This document shows, one piece after another, positions 60,553-64,000 of a stretch of 64,000 nucleotides of DNA. The stretch comes from Streptomyces odontomachi (GTDB lineage: Bacteria; Actinomycetota; Actinomycetes; Streptomycetales; Streptomycetaceae). The notes below the pieces were generated by a model, which made no database searches, was not told the DNA's origin, and was given only the letters and a program-made list of their open reading frames with translations. Where the stretch lies: positions 124,001 to 188,000 of the forward strand of contig NZ_JAMJWG010000009.1 of NCBI RefSeq assembly GCF_024435355.1, written 5' to 3'. The position numbers and the translations under genes are program-made. The stretch's first letter is position 1, and every line of letters begins with the position of its first letter.

Positions 60553-61753
60553 GGAAGAGGTACTCCGTGGTAGTGCGGTAGGTCTCACCGGGGCGCAGCA
60601 CCGTCGACGGGAACGACGGCTGGTTCGGCGAGTCGGGGAAGTGCTGGGTCTCCAGGGCGAGACCGTCACCCTGCCGGTAGATACGGCCGGAGGTGCCGGT
60701 CAGGGTGCCGTCCAGGAAGTTGCCCGAGTAGAACTGCACCCCGGGTTCGGTGGTGGCGATCCGCAGCGCCCGCCCGGACTCCGGGTCACGCAGCGCGGCG
60801 ACCAGCTTGGGCTCGTCCGTGCTGCCCTTGTCGAACACCCAGTTGTGGTCGTAGCCCTGCGCCTTGTGGAGCTGGTCGTTGCCGGTGCGGATGTCGCGGC
60901 CCACCGGCTTTCCCGCGCGGAAGTCGAACGGGGTGCCCCTGACCTGCGCGAGTTCACCGGTCGGTATCAAAGTGGCGTCGATGGGGGTGTAGCGGGCGGC
61001 GTCCAGGGTCAGCTCGTGCCCGTAGATGTCACCGCTGCCCTCGCCGGCCAGGTTGAAGTACGTGTGGTTGGTCAGGTTGACCACGGTGGGCTTGTCGGTG
61101 GTCGCCTCGTACTCGATGCGCCAGGTACGGTCCGCGGTCAGGGTGTAGGTGACGCGCACCGTGAGGGTGCCCGGGTAGCCCATCTCGCCGTCCGCGCTGA
61201 CGTACTCCAGCACCAGGCCGACGCCGCTCCTGTCGACGAACGGGGTGATGTCCCAGATCCGCTTGTCGAAGCCCTGGGTGCCACCGTGCAGGCTGTTCGG
61301 GCCGTCGTTGACCGGCAGCTGGTACGTCGTGCCGTCCAGGGTGAACTGGCCCTTGGCGATGCGGTTGCCGTACCGGCCGATCAGCGCGCCGAAGTAGGTG
61401 GTGCCGGCGAGGTACTCCTCGATGGTGTCGTAGCCCAGCGACACGTTCGCGTACCGGCCGAAGCGGTCCGGGATCTCCAGCGACTGGATGGTGCCGCCGT
61501 AGCTGAGCACCTTCATCCGGATGCCGCCGTTCTCCAGGCTCCAGCGGTCCACCCCGGTGCCGTCCGGGAGCTTCCCGAACGGCTCCTTCGTGGGGGTCCG
61601 CCCCCCGGCGGCCGGTCGCCCGGCGTCCGCGGCTCCGGTGGCGGCGGATCCGGTACCGGTCCGGTCCGCGGCGTGCGCGGTACCGCCCACCGTCGCCGTG
61701 GCGGCGACGGTGCCGGCCACTCCGGCCAGGATGTTTCGTCTGCTCGTACTCAT
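60545..61753 (-). CDS. galM: Tat-exported aldose 1-epimerase (GalM)
   Basis: 402 residues from ATG 61753. Twin-arginine signal TSRRNILAGVAGTVAA ending AHA. The mutarotase domain is PFGKLPDGTGVDRWSLENGG, RYGNRIAKGQFTLDG, catalytic His in VVNLTNHTYFNLAG and Glu in the ALETQHFPDSPN region. Converts anomers of arabinose/galactose outside the membrane before uptake. Stop overlaps the GH51 start. Confidence 0.93.
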   Translation of the reverse strand: MSTSRRNILAGVAGTVAATATVGGTAHAADRTGTGSAATGAADAGRPAAGGRTPTKEPFGKLPDGTGVDRWSLENGGIRMKVLSYGGTIQSLEIPDRFGRYANVSLGYDTIEEYLAGTTYFGALIGRYGNRIAKGQFTLDGTTYQLPVNDGPNSLHGGTQGFDKRIWDITPFVDRSGVGLVLEYVSADGEMGYPGTLTVRVTYTLTADRTWRIEYEATTDKPTVVNLTNHTYFNLAGEGSGDIYGHELTLDAARYTPIDATLIPTGELAQVRGTPFDFRAGKPVGRDIRTGNDQLHKAQGYDHNWVFDKGSTDEPKLVAALRDPESGRALRIATTEPGVQFYSGNFLDGTLTGTSGRIYRQGDGLALETQHFPDSPNQPSFPSTVLRPGETYRTTTEYLFHA

Positions 61754-61995
61754 GCTGCGCTCCTGTCTTGGTCTGCCCCGCCGACTGTTCTGTGGTGCGT
61801 ACGTACACTTTTCGGCCCACCCGGACCGATGAAAGGGGCGCGGGGAACTGCGTGAGCAACCACCCACCGGTAGGTGGTCGGGCTTCGACGGAAACAGCCC
61901 CATTCCGACAGTGACGACCTGACGGTCTCGTCGTGGCTGGTCGCGCAGTTCCCCGCGCCCCTGAGGGGCGCCGTGGTGACCGTGGGCCGGCGGTA
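61754..61995. repeat. REP-like inverted repeat between mmsB and galM
   Basis: Arms GGGGCGCGGGGAACTGCG (61835-61852) and its complement (61944-61961). The stretch before the right arm repeats the text TGACGACCTGACGGTCTCGT also found near 58.85 kb. A GTGCGTACGTACAC near-palindrome at about 61793-61806 is a weak operator candidate for galM. Confidence 0.7.
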
Positions 61996-63252
61996 CTAGC
62001 GGCCGGCCCGCCGCTTGTTCCACACGTCGAAACCGACCGCAGCGAGCAGCACCAGCCCCTTGATGACCTGCTGCCAGTCCGTGCCGACCCCGACGAGGTT
62101 CATGCCGTTGTTGAGCACGCCGAGCACCGTGCCGCCGATGATCGCGCCCAGCACCGTGCCGACGCCGCCGCTCATCGACGCGCCACCGATGAACGACGCC
62201 GCGATCGCCTCCAGTTCGAAGTTGACGCCGGCCTTCGGGGAGGCGGCGTTGAACCGGGCGGCGAAGACGAGGCCGGCCAGCGCCGCGAGGATGCCCATGT
62301 TGAGGAAGACCGCGAAGGTCACCTTCTTGTCCGCGACACCGGACAGCTTGGCCGCCGGCAGGTTGCCGCCCATCGCGTACACGTGGCGGCCGACGACGGC
62401 GTTGCGCATGACGAAGCCGTAGCCCATCACCAGCACCGCAAGGATCAGCAGCACCACGGGCACGCCCTTGTAGCTGGCGAGCAGCATGGTGAAGACGAGC
62501 ACGGCGGCGATCAGGGCGATCAGCTTCAGCGCGAACATGCCCGCGGGCAGCACGTCGAGGGAGTACTCCCGCTGGCGCGCGCGGTCCCGGATCTCCTGCC
62601 AGACGACGATGGCGATCAGCGCGAGGCCCAGCAGCAGGGTGAGGTTGTGGTAGTTGGTCTTCGGGCCGACCTCCGGCAGGAAGCCGTTGGCGATTTTCTG
62701 CAACCCGTCGGGGAACGGGCCGAGCGTCTGGCCCTTGAGGAAGATCTCCGTCAGACCGCGGAACAGCAGCATGCCCGCGAGCGTCACGATGAAGGACGGG
62801 ATCCCGAGGTAGGCGATGAAGAAGCCCTGCCACACGCCGGCCAGTGCCCCGATCAGCAGCACCACGATCGAGGCCACCGGCCAGGACCAGTGGTGCGAGA
62901 CCATGAGGACGGCCGCGAGCGCCCCGGTGAAGGCGGTGATCGAGCCCACGGACAGGTCGATGTGGCCCCCGATGATGACGATCATCATGCCGATCGCCAG
63001 GATCAGGATGTAGCTGTTCTGTAGCACCAGGTTCGAGACGTTGCGTGGCAGCAGCAGGTCGCCGCCGGTCCATATCTCGAACAGGACCACGATCAGGCCG
63101 AGGGCGAAGAGCATCCCGTACTGCCGCATGTTGCTGCGCAGGCCGTTGATGATCAGTTGCCCCAGACCGGGACCGCGGCCGTCTCCGGACGGCTTCGGGG
63201 CGGGGTTGCCGGCCGGCTCGGCCGTGGTTCCCGCCGTCGCGTTCGTGCTCAT
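61996..63252 (-). CDS. mmsB: sugar ABC importer permease (MmsB/XylH-like)
   Basis: 418 residues, ten hydrophobic helices. NSYILILAIGMMIVIIGGHI and LSVGSITAFTGA are the EAA-less permease hallmark of CUT2 importers, and GIPSFIVTLAGMLLFRGLTE and FEAIAASFIGGASMSGGVGT-like sequence confirm the XylH/GguB/MmsB branch by size (about 400). Overlaps the ATPase stop by four bases. Imports pentoses. Confidence 0.92.
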   Translation of the reverse strand: MSTNATAGTTAEPAGNPAPKPSGDGRGPGLGQLIINGLRSNMRQYGMLFALGLIVVLFEIWTGGDLLLPRNVSNLVLQNSYILILAIGMMIVIIGGHIDLSVGSITAFTGALAAVLMVSHHWSWPVASIVVLLIGALAGVWQGFFIAYLGIPSFIVTLAGMLLFRGLTEIFLKGQTLGPFPDGLQKIANGFLPEVGPKTNYHNLTLLLGLALIAIVVWQEIRDRARQREYSLDVLPAGMFALKLIALIAAVLVFTMLLASYKGVPVVLLILAVLVMGYGFVMRNAVVGRHVYAMGGNLPAAKLSGVADKKVTFAVFLNMGILAALAGLVFAARFNAASPKAGVNFELEAIAASFIGGASMSGGVGTVLGAIIGGTVLGVLNNGMNLVGVGTDWQQVIKGLVLLAAVGFDVWNKRRAGR

Positions 63253-64000
63253 CGGTCCTTCCTCTGGTCCTTGGTCATGTGACGCATCAGCACTTCCTGG
63301 GTGGCGTCGGCCCGCGTGACCTCACCCGTGAGCCGTCCGGCCGCCATGGTGTAGATGCGGTCGCACATGCCGAGCAGCTCGGGAAGCTCGGAGGAGATGA
63401 AGATCACCGCCTTGCCTTCGGCGGCCAGCTGGTCGATCACCGTGTAGATCTCGTACTTGGCACCGACGTCGATACCGCGGGTCGGCTCGTCGAGGATCAG
63501 CACATCGGGCCCGGCGAAGATCCACTTGCTGAGGACGACCTTCTGCTGGTTGCCGCCGGAGAGGCGGCCGACGGGCTCCGCGACGTTCGGCGCCTTGATG
63601 TTCATGGATCTGCGGAAGCCCTCCGAGACCCGGCGCTCCTCGTGCTCGTCGACGACACCGTGGCGGGCGACCTTGTGCAGGGCACTGAGCGAGATGTTGC
63701 GGTTGACGGAGTCGATGAGGTTGAGGCCGTAGTACTTGCGGTCCTCGGTGACGTACGCGATGCCGTGGTCGATCGCCTCGGGAACGGTACGGGTGCGGAT
63801 CTCCTTGCCGTCCTTGAGGACCGTGCCGCCCGCGTACTTGCCGTAGGTGTGTCCGAAGACGCTCATGGCGAGTTCGGTGCGGCCGGCGCCGATGAGCCCG
63901 GCGATGCCGACGATCTCGCCGCGCCGGACGTTCAGCGACACCCCGTCGACGACCTTGCGTTGCTGGTCGATGGGGTGCCGCACGGTCCAGTCACGGATCT
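63249..64000 (-). CDS. mmsA: sugar ABC importer ATP-binding protein (MmsA/XylG-like), N-terminal part outside window
   Basis: The frame is open to the right window edge (reading IRDWTVRHPI before DQQRKVVDGVSLNVRRGEIV). Only the second of two ATPase domains is visible: a Walker A-like GLIGAGRTEL, signature LSGGNQQKVVLSKW, Walker B VLILDEPTRGIDVG, and the H-loop region VIFISSELPELLGMCDR. Degenerate Walker A (GAGRT) is normal for the second domain of CUT2 ATPases. A sugar-binding protein gene is expected upstream, beyond the window. Confidence 0.93.
   Translation of the reverse strand, partial: IRDWTVRHPIDQQRKVVDGVSLNVRRGEIVGIAGLIGAGRTELAMSVFGHTYGKYAGGTVLKDGKEIRTRTVPEAIDHGIAYVTEDRKYYGLNLIDSVNRNISLSALHKVARHGVVDEHEERRVSEGFRRSMNIKAPNVAEPVGRLSGGNQQKVVLSKWIFAGPDVLILDEPTRGIDVGAKYEIYTVIDQLAAEGKAVIFISSELPELLGMCDRIYTMAAGRLTGEVTRADATQEVLMRHMTKDQRKDR

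Overview
The DNA is very GC-rich, uses GTG starts often, and packs genes with ATGA/GTGA stop-start overlaps. Together with a DnaG-HrdA-type sigma pair, a streptomycete-style gas vesicle cluster (gvpOAFGYZJLSK), MatB, an Mbl-like MreB paralogue and a CebR-type operator, this points to a chromosomal window of a Streptomyces species. No searches were run; identities come from motifs and family knowledge.

Layout. 0-13 kb: the 3' end of dnaG, an HrdA-like sigma factor, a two-component system divergent from a two-gene ABC exporter, a heterodimeric ABC exporter pair, a xylulokinase-type kinase and a small YtxH-like protein. 13.7-14.1 kb: two identical tRNA-Asn genes and one CAT-anticodon tRNA. 14.2-16.8 kb: a glutamine-synthetase-like ligase divergent from a protein closely resembling the SyrB2 family of non-heme iron halogenases, with Val at the halide-pocket position. 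16.8-26.2 kb: an accessory island with a truncated EACC1-like peptide, a caspase-like protease with a recently duplicated C-terminal module, a membrane-anchored DnaJ-zinc-finger-like protein, a Methyltransf_19 methyltransferase, and a four-gene minus-strand operon (membrane protein, GrpE-like, Hsp70-like, TPR/OmpA-like).

26.8-33.0 kb: the complete ten-gene gvp operon. 33.3-35.5 kb: a large-subunit catalase behind a SigB-like promoter, then a block of REP-like repeats. 36.0-40.3 kb: a DUF5133 protein and a partial second respiratory set (ctaD, ctaF, qcrB) without the usual partners. 40.5-48.4 kb: a broken aldo/keto reductase, an ArsR-type regulator, Mbl, an MFS exporter, a secreted beta-helix protein behind a perfect CebR box, and matB. 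48.6-50.4 kb: an IS200/IS605 (IS608-like) element with a broken tnpA and an intact tnpB. 50.5-56.9 kb: a cupin, a MerR-PP2C fusion, an ATP-grasp enzyme, a membrane-anchored PstS-like protein and small hypotheticals.

57-64 kb: a pentose (probably L-arabinose) locus with an IclR regulator, SMP-30 lactonase, GH51 arabinofuranosidase, Tat-exported aldose epimerase and an MmsAB-type sugar ABC importer cut by the window end. It is interspersed with long inverted repeats.

The strongest leads for new biology are the SyrB2-like/ligase pair, the caspase/chaperone island, and the TnpB element with readable ends.
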